Shown piece after piece: positions 21,383-36,000 of a stretch of DNA of 64,000 bases. The stretch comes from Brachypodius melanocephalos. Taxonomy: Eukaryota > Chordata > Aves > Passeriformes > Pycnonotidae. The notes under the pieces were generated by a model. The model saw only the letters and a list, made by a program, of their open reading frames with translations. It was not told the origin of the DNA and did no database searches. Numbering within the stretch: position 1 is the stretch's first letter; each line of letters starts with the position of its first letter. The DNA lies in the NCBI GenBank assembly GCA_013398615.1, contig VZSR01002420.1, positions 2,039,624 to 2,103,623 on the forward strand, given 5' to 3'. Position numbers and translations under genes: made by a program.

Positions 21383-24300
21383 CAGCCAACAATCTTAGCT
21401 CCTAAAGACCTGTTTTGTTGTATGAAGTATCTTTTGGTTGCTCAGACCAAGGTGGTCCCAATCATTTCCTGTTCCCATTTCCTGATCCATTTCCATCTGT
21501 TTCCTTACTTGTAAGTTCCTATTATTTTCCTTGTTATCTTTTAGTTGCTTTTAAATATTAAATAACTAAGGAACAAGAATAAGCTCCTACAGGGCCCTCT
21601 AGAAGGACTTCTGAATGATGAGTGCTTTTACTCTATGAAGAACACAGAGAGGTGTATTTAAAGAAGGTTGTCATCTTTTTAAAGTATTTTTTCCTTCCCA
21701 AGAAGAAACCTGCTAGTGTTGGAGTTTTTCTTTGACAGAAAACAGATCATGAAGAGATTTACTGGCTTAACTGGGCTAGCCATAAGGTTGGAATTATGTA
21801 TGTGCTTCAGTATCTTGCCAGATGAGTAAAAGAAGTGTTACTATCCTGAAGAATTTAACACTGTACTAAAAATTCAACTGAAGGGGGACATTTTAACTGC
21901 AACACACTTGCACGCACATGCCTTTACCTGCCAAAAGACCTTTGCTAAAAAATTCAGGGTCCTGAATTGGTTTGAGTGTCTCGAGTCCCCTCTACTACAA
22001 AAAGCTCCCATGCTCAGGCTAATTTTTCTATTATACAGCTCATTTATTTTCTAATAAATAAATATCTGTAATTACTGAAGTCTTACAAGATTTTCCATAC
22101 AACTCAATTCTGACTTAACTGACATTGGTTATAGACCTTACTTTTGCTCTCTGAAGCCTCTTCAGTGGTCTAATCCTAGGGTTAGGACCTGAAATTCCTT
22201 CCCTGGCATACTTGGCTGCCAGCTGGCAGGCTGCCATTCCTAGTTGGATGGCAGGTGTCTTCTTAGATTGCTCTACTTTCTTATTGAAAGTACTTTTTTG
22301 ATCCATTTCCTATATTTTCTTGTTTGGAAGAGGGCCATCATCCTCCCTGAAGAACCAAAGATGGAAGTTAAAAGGAGATTGTAAAACTCTGGGAACAGCT
22401 GAAAATACCACCTGGAAAATCTTTGAATAATGATTCTGTATCTTAGCAAAGACAAGATAAAAATCTTCAACAGCAGACAAGCTGCTGCAAGGAATAAAAG
22501 GATTAATTTATTGACTGTGCTCATGGCAGACCAAAAAGAAATAGCAAACTTACACAGGCATATAGGGGGGAAAAAAAAAAAAAAAAAAAGCACCTTTTTA
22601 ATGGCATGATTAGTGAAGGCCTGGAAAAGATTACCTAAAAAGTCAAAAAATTTCTGGCATCAGAAGCCTTTAAGAAAAGATGAGGGAAGTGTTTTCAGGA
22701 ATGCCACAGCACAGTCTGCCTTGCCTGTGATCTCAGGGTGTCTACTTTCAGTCTATTTTTCAGTAAATCTTTTCTCTTTTTTTGCTCTGTCTTTAGGCAA
22801 ATGAAGTCTTCATAAAATTGCCTGCCCGCCCAAGCACAGCACTGAGGCTTGTATCAAAATTCACACAACTTACAATTCAACAAACTTTCAGCAAAATATT
22901 TATGTTCCTGGAGTTAAACACATATCCTTGAATGAGACCGATGACTAAGGAGGAACTGACTTAGGAATGTGTTTTCTATAAGGCAAGTTTGCAAAATCTC
23001 TTGTGGAAGAAAAACCCAAGCACTAAAACTTCAACAAGAAATCCCAACCAACGGTGCAGAGCAATTTTTTATTTCTTACAGTCTCTGCCTCCACATTGGG
23101 AAAGGAAATGAAAGCTGTAGCAAGTAAAGGAAATTATAGCTTTTTCTTCATCCCTCCTACACATGCATTAAAAAGAAGGGATGTGTGGGAGGAACATCAA
23201 CATCTTAGCCCATTTACATTCCCTTTGCTCCATTTTCTCCGTCCAAAAATCAAACAGAGTTCAAATGAAACATGAGAAGCTTTAGTCCAGAGGCAGAAAA
23301 TCTCAAAAAGTGTCAGAGACTGTTATGGGAATGAGGACAAAGGCCTTCCAGAGTGCATCAGTTCCATTAACATCCACAAATTAATTACCTTACCTGCCCT
23401 GAACTTTAACTCGGCACATATGTCAAATCCCTAGTGATCAAAACTTAGTGACATGTTGTGCACTGGTTGTGTCCTCTGTGCACATCTATCAGGAGCTTTA
23501 ATCCATACCACACAAACCACAAAAGGTTGCACACTCTAAACCAGTTTTATCACCGCTGAAGTATGAAATTGAGACACTCTTGTATTTGTTTACAGACAAA
23601 ACATTAGATCTAACAGCAAACCCTGTGTAAAAGTGTCTGATTCAGCACATCTTTGACAACACTTCTAATGTATGACCAGATTTCATTCATTTAGTATTTT
23701 TCTGTGATGCTGTTGGGTGACAGAATTATTCCCTGTAATCACAACGGATACAGAGCTTATCAATGGGAAAAAAAACCCAAACAAACCCCAAACAAAACAA
23801 CCCAACCAAAACTTGTGTTGCAGTCCACAAAAATCTAGCAAAGAACTTTGATGTTGCTATGACCACCATAACAACTTACTATAAAAACAATGCACTTTAT
23901 CAAGCCCATCTTCAGCTATTTGCTGAGAATACTTATTGTACAGTATAAATCAAATATTTGTTTATAAGAGTTATTTTTAAATGTCAAAATAAATTACATT
24001 TCCTTTTTTACAACAATTCTTCCAAGTTCTTTTTAAAACAAAATGTTCAATTTGGACTATGATAGCTAAAGTAGAAGTATCTGACACAAACTTAGCTCTC
24101 TAGCCTTTGGGCAAAATATAAAACTGTTGTTAAATTGAAATGAACCAGAAAATGTATGGTGAAACTTATCTGTAAAAACTTTTGGTAATAACAAACGTTT
24201 GTCCAGTGACACAGATTCTAAGTAGAAACACATGACAAGGTGTGTCTTGCAGTGTTACAGCAGCAGGATTCAGGAATGTTTTGCTGAGTGACTCTGAAGA

Positions 24301-27300
24301 CAAATACTTGTGGTACCAAGCCCTGTAGATGTTTCACCATCAAATACCACACTCCACTATATATATTATCAGCATCATTTCAATGTCATGAATAAAATTC
24401 AAAGTTTTGTAAGCTTCTAATGTTCATTTCATTGGGTGTTTTTTTCTCTAATGTTCATATCATTTGCTTTATAATACTGGCTGTTTGAACCTAAACTGGC
24501 AAAATTGTTTTTGACACTGTCTGGCAATGTAACTAAATACCTTTTATGGTGCTGCAGGGACAAATCTGACAATTTTATTCCCAGTTACAATAAATCTGTC
24601 AATAAATCTCAGCTTACAGTAAAACTGGAAAGAAGTCATCATATTAATCAAGCATTTTAGGAGGTGCTTCCATTTCCAAGCAGAATACTCTCATCCCTTC
24701 TCTCTTTGTTCTTTACTGTGTACCCCAGTGTTACAACTTTGTATTCCTTGGGCAAGATATAAAGGAATGTCTCCATAATATTTTAGTTATCTCATGTTCA
24801 ATCCTATCTCAAATATTAACTGGAAATACAAACGAAATAAACTTTTTTAAAGTTCAAAAAAGATAACGAATCCCCATTCTTCTTGATTTTGTTAGGGCAC
24901 AAAATTCTGGTGGTGTATTTCTAATTGAAGAGAGATTGACAGAGATTTCCAGAGCACAGAGAATCAAACCATTTATAAAATCACCACATAAAAAGTAAAG
25001 CCAAGATAGGGATGCCACTAAATGTGAGGTAAGGCTCACTACTAAATGCAATCCAAGGCTAGGTATTTAAGTATGCTGGACTAATTTTGAGTGTCATGGA
25101 AAAGTAAGGAGGTGACAACTTGGTTTCATGTAAGCAGTCAAATATCTTCCTCAACAGGGAAAACCAGCAGCAGTTTTAAGTGTGCTGTTACTTATGCTAC
25201 TGCACAGATCAGTCTGAGGTGTCACTGCAGCTTGGGCAACTTGATGAACACCCATTTCTCAATATCTTGAAGTGTAATGGAGAAATTAATGGCATGAATA
25301 TCAGAACAGTCATCTGATGACGAGATTTTGAGCAGTCTTCATTGTGCCTGGCTGTCCTCAAGCACTGAATATGTAATAAACTTTTTTTTTTTAGTTTATA
25401 AATTATTCGACTAAAATAAAACTACAGTGGTCTGAAGATATCACAGTGAGCAAAAGGATATTAGCTGAGTAAACTCTTGCATAGGTTGAAAAGATCTTGT
25501 GAGCCCACAGGACTGGGTACACTGAAAGTGCTTACCCCTGAGTTTGCCAGCATTTCTTCAACAAAGCAAAGAAAAAAAAATCAACAAACTCTCCCACCAA
25601 AAGAAAACCCAAACCAAAACAAAACCAGCAAAGATAAACACACAAATGGTTATCAGACCACCAATTGCATTCTTAGCTGATCCCCACATTGAATTCATCA
25701 GTAGTCCCAATTTTTCAGAATGAAGTATTTTTTCTTGGAGACATGAGTAGAAGTATTCTTTTCCTAAGTAGAAAATTCAGTGTTAGAAATCAGGACTCTT
25801 CTTGTATGGAGAAGCTTTTCCTTAAATTTTTTTTTTCAAGACAGTTTATGCAGTTAAGTTTCAAGGGGTATTAGTGTTCAGTTTGCAAATTCATCATTTT
25901 GCTCCTCTTTCCAGCCCACAGTTTCAACAGACACTCTGTTCCACCTAGCACTGAGTGCAGCCATGCCTCCTAAAAGCATTTGATGTCAAACAACATCTTC
26001 ATGATTACTGTTCATCTTTGTCCAAGATGTGGCAGTCAGCTCACATCCAACATTAAGAGCATCATGACAAATAGCTGTTTCTTGAAGTGTTTACCCAACA
26101 CAGTTGAAAGGCTTTTTTCAGCTCTGGCTCAATGGGATTTCAGCCTTGAGCCAGAAACACTGTGATCTTTGGGGGCTCACAAAGCCTGAATGGCCTTACA
26201 AAATCTAGGCAGTTTGCCAAAGGCTCTTTTTTTTTTTTTTTTTCCCTAAACTTTGTTGAACCGTGGTGGAAGGTTAAACAATTCACACAGTTTTGATTCT
26301 CCCTACCCCCAATTTGCCTTGTACTTAATGTCTTCTTGTCAAGAAGTAAAGTAACTTCATAATGGGATGGATGGAACCATTTCAGCTATTACACAGCAGC
26401 GATGGTATTGCAGGAAATCTGAAACAAATGTTAACTGCAATCCTTTACAGCTCAAAAGAAAGAAGTGTATTTGCCATGCTGAGAAGTTTTCACATCACAT
26501 GATATCAATTTTCTTTCGGTTCATTTGAAATAATAGAAAAAAAAATATATCCAACCCCAGCTTTATGCTGTCTGAGAACCGGAGAGCAGGAAGTGACCTG
26601 CTCATGTCAAGGGGCAAGCCTTGGAAACTTGACTCCAGGAAAAGAATGCCTTGTTTCCAAAAGCACTAATGCACACATCATACAGTGCAAGCATGTTTTC
26701 GCACATGCATTTTGTGGCAGGAAAGGTCCATCATTTAAGAATCAATAGAAAGAAAAAAATATGCAACCTATTGAAAATTAATGTTTGAGAGCCTTGGGTC
26801 ATTCTGCAATTGCTTTTTGAGATTAGAAACAGATGTCTCCTTCCTAAATTGCTCTGAACAGTATATTACTTCAGAAAAACCCTCTCCTGGACAGATTTTA
26901 TGTCCTATTGTGAGCCACAGAAATTTTGTGAATCAACACTTAAGTGACCAAACAGATAGGAAAAAACCCCCAACAAACTAATCAGACTATTATGCAATAA
27001 AATGTGGTTTTGTCCATTTGGACAAGCGTTGTTTTATTCCTGATTCCACTTTCAAATGCTCTCTGAAGTCCCTTTAATAGGCTATAAAGCTCAGCTACTA
27101 AATTTGTAGATAAATTTAGGCTGACATTTTCAATATGCAAATTATATCTTCAGTAGTGGAAAAAAAATCTGTACTTGCTTAGAAACCTATACAAAGAAAG
27201 TCAACCCAACACGTCTCCCTTTAAAAAAACGTAAAAAAAGGGGTTTTTTTTGTAAGTTCAGTAACAGTTCTCCCACCTCACCTTCAGAAGTGCTCTGCCT

Positions 27301-27945
27301 GTAGCCCAGCTGTGAGCAGCAGCATTAGTAGACAGACATTCACTTTCCTGGTTTGAAAGTAAGAATAAATAGAATAATGTGATGCAGATTGCATCTGTCA
27401 TCATTCCCAGTGTACACCAACATGGGAATGTACCCTACCAACTTCTGCTGCTAGAAAAACACTGTCTAAAATAAAGGCCCACATTCTTGCCAGGATTTCA
27501 GTGGAACAGCAGTGGGTGGGTGCCCACATGAACTGGCCCACTGGCAACTTTGGGGAACTACATTAATATTTTTACCTCCATGAGCAACCCCTCCAAGGTC
27601 CTGCGTATACTTTCCAGATTGTTGCCAAATATCAAGACATATTACTAAAAATTCCTCCAAAAATATTTTTTATTTCTCCATCTAAATTTCTTTATTTCAT
27701 GTTTCAATAGCATCTTTCTATAAATATTCAGTCAGTGAGGGCATGCTTTGGCATTTTTGCTCAAAGGCAGCATTTTTGTTTATGTCAGCAGGAGGTTGTG
27801 GGTCTGCACATGGAATGTCAGCTGTGAGCTATGAGCTCCATAGGATGGACAGCAGAGGCAAACATTTCTACTGGGTAAGTTATTGAGGGGTCTGGCTTAA
27901 ACATGTGACACAAAAAGTTTATTTCTCTCTCTGGTTAATCTGCAG
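21383..27945. other. unique AT-rich noncoding DNA with simple repeats
   Basis: No gene is recognised in 6.5 kb. Low-complexity parts are: a G6 then A19 run at 22565-22589, an A/C-rich tract at about 23766-23816, another at about 25581-25625, and a T17 run at 26227-26243. The minus frame 22115-22306 (63 codons, with MAACQLAAKYAREG inside and an Arg/Lys-rich end) has a protein-like composition but no recognised relative. The other frames look like chance. Confidence 0.5.
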
Positions 27946-28126
27946 AGAGGATGCAAATCTCCATGAAACAAATACTCTGAGGATGAGCACACTAACAATA
28001 TTGTCAGTACTTTTCTTAGTAGCATCTTGTATTACTGTAATACTTTCCTTTGGCTATCCACCACAAAGATCTTCCAGTTTAGTTGACTTTTTTAATATTG
28101 ATAAATATAACAGAAGTACATTGTGA
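27946..28126 (+). other. candidate terminal exon with a membrane segment
   Basis: A pyrimidine-rich stretch followed by ttaatctgcag at 27935-27945 is a good splice-acceptor match. Downstream, an open frame continues to a TGA at 28124-28126. The translated part reads through EDANLHETNT, then a hydrophobic stretch of about 20 residues (LTILSVLFLVASCITVILSF), then a short polar tail. That layout suits the last exon of a single-pass membrane protein. No family is recognised, no upstream exon can be joined, and AT-rich DNA easily yields hydrophobic frames. Treat it as a hypothesis. Confidence 0.18.
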
Positions 28127-31100
28127 AGTCATATCTTCTTTATACTGTAATCTTCACTGTCCTACCTATTGCATAATTTGGTATCTTGCTCTTGATGCAG
28201 CATCCCATATGATTGCCTATGTATTTTGCCAGAAATAATATTCATTAATAATTTACAGCTCAGACTCAGCAAACAATGTTTGGAAGGAAATGTGTTGTTT
28301 ATACCAACAGAAACCCTTGTGGCAGTTATATAAAATGAAACACAATAGGTACAATACAAATTGTGAGCTGTTCCCTCACTCAGTCCCCGATGTTATTTAT
28401 ATAAATAGGTACATTTTGCTTTAAGAAAACACCAGACAGCTTTCAGCTAACAGAAAAAATCCCAAAACTATTTTCTCAGTTCCTTGAGGCTCACTTCTGA
28501 AACTTTATCACAGAGAAAATGATCATAATTTCAAAAATTAAAACTACTGATGGAGAGAATCAGAGCAAGCATGCACATGAGCAATTGCATTAAATATTGT
28601 CATTTAACAGCATGTTGGAGAAGTGGGAAAAGGGATTAAGTAATTTTATGAGAGAGTCTGAGCTACCATATAAGTTGTCTCAAAGTGGTTAGCAGGTCTC
28701 TGACACAAAAGCAAAAAGCTGGGCATTTATGCTAATGAAAACCAATTAGTCACTTGCCAGTTAATAGCCATGAAAATCTAACAGTATAATACTCAGCTAA
28801 TAGCATTGGGTAAGTGAATAAATCCAGACAAACAATTCACCCAAAAGGTTTGTGCTATGTACTTAGGACCAAAATCACCTTTCTTTGCTCTGGACATGCC
28901 CACTGGGCTGGCAGCAATCACTCCACAGGCATAAACATGCAGGAGATTGGTTATTGTCATAATGAGAGCTTGAGAGCAGCAGACAATTTCTGTTTTGACT
29001 TACGTATGCACAATCCCACTAATATCCTACCAAAAGGTTTGGTGCATGCACTAGTCAAACATAGAGATCCGGCAGAATGGTGCTTGAATCCCCAGCAGGC
29101 TGTGCCACTCACTGTGCACTAGTCACAGCTAAAATAGACATCAACAACATCACATTAATCCTGGGAAGGGCCAGAGCATCACTCAGAGGACAGGTGGGTG
29201 GTGAGAAAGCTGCCCCCAAAAGCTGGAGATGCAAAGCCAGCATTGCCATCAGTCCAAAGGAGTCCCAAGGCACTTTCTAGAAAGAGCCTCTGAAGATGAC
29301 TCACAGAGTACAGATGACACATGGGGCACCTGCAGTCTTGTGCTTATTCTGACATGGGTGTCAGGCAGACATCACACCGGTGTCTGTAAGAGTGGCTTTA
29401 ACCTGGGGAGCAAGGAGAACACTCAGTGCCATTCTCTGGCCATCCTAAATTCAGTTCGGTTTGTAGCTGACCTTACCTCTTCTCACAACTGCTATCAAAG
29501 ATCTTATTTGTCAGTTCTTAATTACTTTGACAGAAAGACTTCTTGGAAGGAAGCCTACCTAAAGAAATGGGGAAAAGTAGTAAGGTATCACCATTATCTC
29601 TCCTTATTTATTTTTTTGAGAGAATGAAACTAAACTGAAGTCCTGCTTTAATCACACCATTAATCATGCATTTAATGCAGGCTACCCAGTCACATCAGTA
29701 CGTCTATTAGACCACCCAGCTTAATCAGCCCTCAGGGAAACACCGCTGCATTGAATATATAAATATTCTATTCCTGTACTTTTCAGTTTGCTGTTTTCAT
29801 CATAGTACTATTCTAATTTCAACATAATGGGGGGAAAAAAAAGGCAATATAAACCCAGTCTTCTTTGATAGACTGAACAACCAAATACCACACTTATAGG
29901 GAGAGGTTTACCTGAAGACTTGAAGAAGGAATAAGCCTCAACTGTTCAAACAAAGCAAAAAATCCCAAGTAAACATATTTTGTATTTCAATTTGCAGCGT
30001 ATCCTGCATGACGCATGCCAATCTCAGCTCTTTGATAACTCAGCTCACATATCTTGGTCTCATTGAAGAGGAGAAATTGGGAGACAATTATTTATTTCTC
30101 TTTTCAGCTTGAATTTCACTTTTGGCAGTTCTTTTTAGGAGTAGAAAAATTTAGGAGTAGAAAAAAAGCACTTCTGCCTTTCCTCAATATCATCAGTTGA
30201 TACATTCAAAGAACAAAAGAGGATTGAGTGTCAGTAGCTCATTTAAACAGAACAAACTGAATTTAAGAGGAAAAAAATTGCCTCTGAAAGTACCATTTCT
30301 AGATGGTTAGAAGAGTTACACGAGGAAAAGTTCTGTTAACTCCAGCAAGAAGCAAAGAACCACAACCCAACCACAGAAAAACTTCATCAAGAGATCATTT
30401 TTCCTTCATCTTGCTCTTTAGGCACTCCTTACATGAGAAGAGCAAGAGAAGAGAAGAGCAAGAATTGATTATGACGTTATTGGCCTCTCTTTTTGTATAT
30501 CTGTACTGAATTAAGCTGTGAAGATAAACTGTACTAAGAGGACATCTGCTTCAAGTGGCTAGAAAAATACCATTAGTAAAACCTTTTCTTGAAAGCTAGT
30601 TTGGCTTACCCATTCCTAGAGGCAGTCTAGACCAACACAAAAAGGGATTTTTCCTTTAAGCCTCAGGTGACAAGTTCTGCTGTGACACCTGCCAGAGGCT
30701 TATCACCAGTGCTCACAAACTTCTACATTCATCTAAGAAGCAGGGTCAGGAATTCTCTCACAGCACTTCTACTGGAGCCGGTGTTGCAAAGTTGCTTGTA
30801 TTTTCTCTCAAATGCCATCTCACAGCTTCCATCAGGGACAGAATTAACCAGAACCATTACATGACAAGGGAGAAGCCCTGATGTTTCAGCCTGACAGGTA
30901 AGATGCTGTATTTCACGGTAATTTTCTTATTCTGACACAAGTATTTGTGTTGGACATCTGCTATTCCTCATTCCTTCGTCATCCTAAGGGTGGAGACACA
31001 CTTTCATGTGTCTAATAAGTGTTGTCTCTAGGCTTTATCGCAATATAAACAACCAGTGAGTGCAGCAAACACTGCTGAAAGTAAAAAGTGTTACATAACT

Positions 31101-33023
31101 CATAGCTCTGAGTGTTAATATATCACTTCCACCTACGTGGGCCTCTCACAATACTTTTTACTAAGAAAACAAAACGAGCCTTTAGAGTGTGGCGATCTTG
31201 AGCTGGTCTTTGAAACCTCTGTGTTTTACTTTTGAGGTAAATAACTCATTCTCCTTTTACTAGAAATGCCTGGGGGATGTCATGAATGCTGCTGACTTGT
31301 TCATGATTTCAGACAATCATTATTTTAATAATCAACTATGTTTTTTTTCTGTGGTTGGTTCCCCCCACACCACTACACAAAAGTAGCCATTTGAAGAGGA
31401 ATATTGGAAACTTCCAAGTTCAAAATATGTGCTCGAAAAATTTCCACTAAACCTTGCAATTTGGGCATTCCAAGGTTATGCTTCTGGTTTCCCAGGTTGT
31501 CTGTGGTGCAGTTAGATGCCTAAGTGGCCATTAGTAACCTAACAACCTACCAGGTCATCAGGTACACATGCAAATTTAGGATAATATTATATGTGCAGTT
31601 GTGTGGACTCAAAATTCCAGAACTGTGTGCTCTAAACCAACTTACTGTAGCAAGCAGAACGATAGAAAGCCAACACTGCATTTGTGCAGTGGAGCACTGC
31701 TGGGAATTCTCATGGGTTACCCTATGAGTTAAGGCCACCATCTTACCAAGATCTCTGCCTGGGAAAACTGCAGTTCCACGCTAACACTTCTACCACTGTT
31801 GACATTTTCTTCTTGAGGAGCCAGGAAGTGAATCCCCTTTGGTATTGTTAAGATTTTCAAAGCTTGTCCTTCCAAGCAGCTGGCTAAGCTGGCATAAATT
31901 TTGAAGGGAAATCAATCGACCTTCTATAGTTGGCAGTCAAAATGAGTTGAGAGCCAGTGAAAATAAATACTTCCAGATCATATTTCACCTAGGAGTCAAT
32001 TTTCTTCCCTTTAACGTCCTTAAAATGCAAGGAGGAATAACCACACTCCTCATATTTTCTGTCTTATGTGCAGGACTTCTCTGCTGATCCTCCTTAAGTG
32101 CAGCACTGCTTAAATCTGTAAGTCACCAACTAACCTGCCCATTTTGGTTCTTGTTTAGGAGAATTTTTAAAGTTATAAATAAGACACTTGCAGGAGCCAA
32201 GTTTTAGGCCAGCTTCAGATCTTTTTGCATTGGTTAGTAGCTCTGGTTTGTGCTATGTATAGCCTGTTAATCAAAGCAAACACAAGGGAAGTCTAAGTAT
32301 GCAACTTGAGGAATTTATCTTCTAAGCACTGAGCCAAAATTGCCAGCCCTAATTTTCTTGATGCCAAAAGACTTCACAGAAGTCTATTGCTAGCATAAGG
32401 CCAAGATTTTTCCAGGTATTCTTACACAGAATAGTAAAAAGAACCCTCTTGTTCCCCATAATTCTGTACAAAAAGCAACAATACAAGCACCCTTCCTTCC
32501 AAGCCTGGAGAAAGGGGGAGAAAAAATGAAACCCAACCACTCTCACCCTGCAATACCTATGGGCAATTCTGGCTGACACCAGACATCATCACATACCCAC
32601 AAATCAGTCTGTCAGATTAGAAGTCCCCTCCTTAACCTCGTCCACATGGTTCCCATTTGGAACAGCTACGCTGCCCTTATGGCATTAGGCAATGAGGAAA
32701 AAGCTTGTTTATGTTCAGAGTCAAAGCCATAGTCCCCACACAGACCAGTTAACAACTGACTTATCTTTTGAATTAGAGCTGTTTTCCCTCTTTTTGCCAG
32801 ATCAGACCAGGCCAGTTTTCAGGGTGATGAAAACAATTTAAAATTAATCAGCCACACACAGGACAGTCAGGATTTAACTGCCTGGTTTCCTTTAGACACG
32901 CTGCCCTCCCCTCGGTGTTATTCACGCAGGTTAGATTAAAAAGCAGACTTTGATTTTTTTCTTCCTGATATACAGCAGTTAAACTTATATATTTTAACAT
33001 GTATTAATAACTTTTAGACTACA

Positions 33024-33070
33024 TTACAGTTACAGTTAAATTACAGTTACATGTAAATTACAGTTACAGG
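33024..33070 (+). repeat. 17-bp tandem repeat, 2.8 copies
   Basis: The units at 33024-33040 (ttacagttacagttaaa) and 33041-33057 (ttacagttacatgtaaa), and a partial third copy at 33058-33070, repeat with period 17. Each contains an inner ttacag/ttacag doublet, which hints at an older 6-bp duplication. Confidence 0.85.
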
Positions 33071-36000
33071 GCAAACCCTTCTGGAAGCAGAGAGACTCAT
33101 TTGACAGTAAGGACTGCTATATCTTTAAAGAAAGAGAGCACAATGAGTTTTTCTTGATGTAACATTTTATTTCTGCTTGAGCTTTCCCTGTGAATATCAG
33201 CAAGAGCCTGCTCTGCCTTGTCTGTAGCTCCTCATTAGGTAGAAGACAGCAGGAAGGGGCACTTTTGGCCTCATCCCCTAGAATACATAAAAAGGCTTCT
33301 TCTGAAAGTATAAAGGAAAACCCTAAATGCATTCCAAAATGGAACCAGCAATGCAAAGCTGATTAGGAATTAACCAGTCAGACAATCACAATTTGTCTCA
33401 TAAATTGGAAAAAAAGCAAGTTATCGTGTATGAGCAATACCAGCATATGCTGCAGGAGATGAGAACCAGCAGGGTGCTGTGCAGAGGGTTTGTTAGCAGA
33501 CATAGATTGTATCAATGGGATCGAGTGACTGCACTGAATAATTTGATTTATTGCAAACATTCTCTTGGTATAATCTGGGTATCACACTCCTTATCTTGAC
33601 AGAGCTTTGAAGTTCCTGTCTAGCCATCAGATCAGATAAAGGATGATGCTACCTTATCTCAAAAAGAAACCCCCCAAAAAACACCAAAAAACCAACCCAC
33701 CTCACATCCTAATTTAAAGTCTGTTTTAAGCAGTTCATTTTTCTAAGTATAATCCTACAGGCAGAAGATAGATATGAGTCTCATAAGTGAGAGACAGCAG
33801 CTGGAACATGGTTTACTAGAGACACAGCCCAGTAAGAATATTTAAAGCCCACTGCCTAACTTTAATCAAGGGAGTGGCCTGGTGAAGCTCTAAGACTTAA
33901 CTCTCATGTCTGAGATAAACAAATACCTCAAATGTTTCATGAAGACCTTAGGAACTGCAGCACCTTGTTTTCTAAGTTCAAAGCAAGTTTCAGTGAACTC
34001 ACAGGAATGTTTGGGGTGTTTGTTTGAGGGAGATTTTTCCATGGAAAGGGATCTTTGTCAGTGTAAAGTGGATAACTGTGAGACAGCAATGTCTGTGCTG
34101 GGCTGAGTAAGCAGGAGGAGGGACATTCCAGGAAACATCCTCTAACATTAGCTAAGATATTATTTCTAAGAATTCTGACACCTTTGCCAGAGAAATATTT
34201 ACCATCTCGAGTGTTATAAGACCCATTTAAATATTTAATATCCTCATCCAAAAAAGGCTGCATCTTTCCAAGCAAGGTAGAAGAGAGCACATCAATCTCA
34301 GTTTGCATCTACTCACAGCCTTCTGGAAACAGAAATACTGGAAGTGCAGTGGGGATCAAATTTTATGGCTGCTTGAAGTCAGGAAAATGTGTCCTTCAGA
34401 AACTGTAAAGTTATTTATCATCTTTGAATACTTAGAATAGAACTAGACACAGGAATCTCGACAGCAAAGAGAAAACTCTCTTTTCAATTCAGTTTGATAC
34501 TATAAACTATTAGGAATGTTGAAAATCAGAGAATAGGAGCCCATGTCAATCACACAGCGAATTTTGCCCCAAAACTCTAAAGGTCATGATGAGGTTTCTG
34601 CCATGAACAAAGCCATTGTATGTGAACAGCTCTCCTGTTCAAGACATTTTCTGATTTTAAAGATTTTATTCTTTCAGAAGAGATTCTCTTTTCTTTATTG
34701 ATTTCATCTCTGAAGATGTCTCTAAGATGTTCATGGGAGGCTGTACTCCATTCTTACCACTATGAAAGAGAAAGCCCCACAAGCCTTCCTGTGAATACTG
34801 ATCTTGATTATGTGATTCTGTCAAAAGTATCCTCTGATTTTGTTCCAGGTCTCTAGACCAAGTTCCACCTTTCTGTTCATCCTGCTTTTAAACATTGTCT
34901 GACCCTCTCATTCCTTACCTTAAGTCACACTTTTTTTGCAGAGCTGTGTCTCTGAGAATACAGGAAAGCACTGAGTTAATTTTGTTCTTTGCTTTGTTCT
35001 GTTATTTTAAACAACATCCTCAAAAACGATTTAAGCAATATGATGCCAATTATGGACTAGTGGGAACTGAGTGTGAATATCAAGTTTTAAAGACATCTTC
35101 ACACAATTTTACTCCCCAAAATGCTGTATGTTTTGCCAGGTTTTAGTTAACTTATTATGGTAATAGGCAAACACACTCTCCAAACCTAAGGAGTTGATAG
35201 TCTCTAGAAAAATACTATTGACTCCTCCTAAGCAAATATAAAGTCAAAACATGCAACAGAGATAAAACTCTCATATTTCTCAATCATCAAACATAATACA
35301 GGACAGGCAAAAAGCAAGCAAGCAAACAAAAAATCCACAGAATATATAATCCATTTTTTTCTCATGTATTGTGAAGTTAATGAATGAATATTAGGGTGTG
35401 CCTGAGGGAAACATATTAATAGAGAATCCTGACAGAATTTTTTTTCTTTCGTGGACACCTGTACTCAATTTGCAGTTTTGGATATTTAAAGTGCTTTGCA
35501 TGAAAACACTTAGTTTGGCATGATTAACTCCATTAAAGTCTTAACAGGAACCAGAATCCATATTTAGCCACCAGCAAATAAAATTCATTCTAGTCATGGA
35601 AGAAAGCTATAAGGGTGCATTAAAAAATTACCAGTGTGTTACTTTTACAGTTCCTAGCTACAATTCAGAAGAAAAACCTTGTGTATATTGTTTCTGCTCC
35701 CATCTCTGGAAGATTTTCACAGATTACATGAACTTGGTACAACTTCATGTAGTCTCATCCTGCCCCTAGAAGCTGCTTGCTAGGGCTCAGTACTGTGCTA
35801 ACTTCACATCCACAACACTTCTGGTTTGCCCCAAGCACAGACAGCTTCTTCCTCTGTCCCAGAAACAGCCTTGTTTCCTTCTCCCTCAACACTTCAGTAC
35901 TGTAAGAATTTGAGCCAGTAGAAGTCTGTTTAAGGAACAGCAATGGAAATTCATGTTCTCCTGTTATCTTGATCAAAAATATCATGATTCTGTCTGGAGC

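Noticed and set aside
21159..21398. 79-codon frame with undefined residues
   Set aside because: It crosses the 100-N gap and has no meaning.
22565..22589. G6-A19 run as the tail of a processed pseudogene
   Set aside because: No coding sequence of any recognised gene precedes it, and no target-site duplication is evident.
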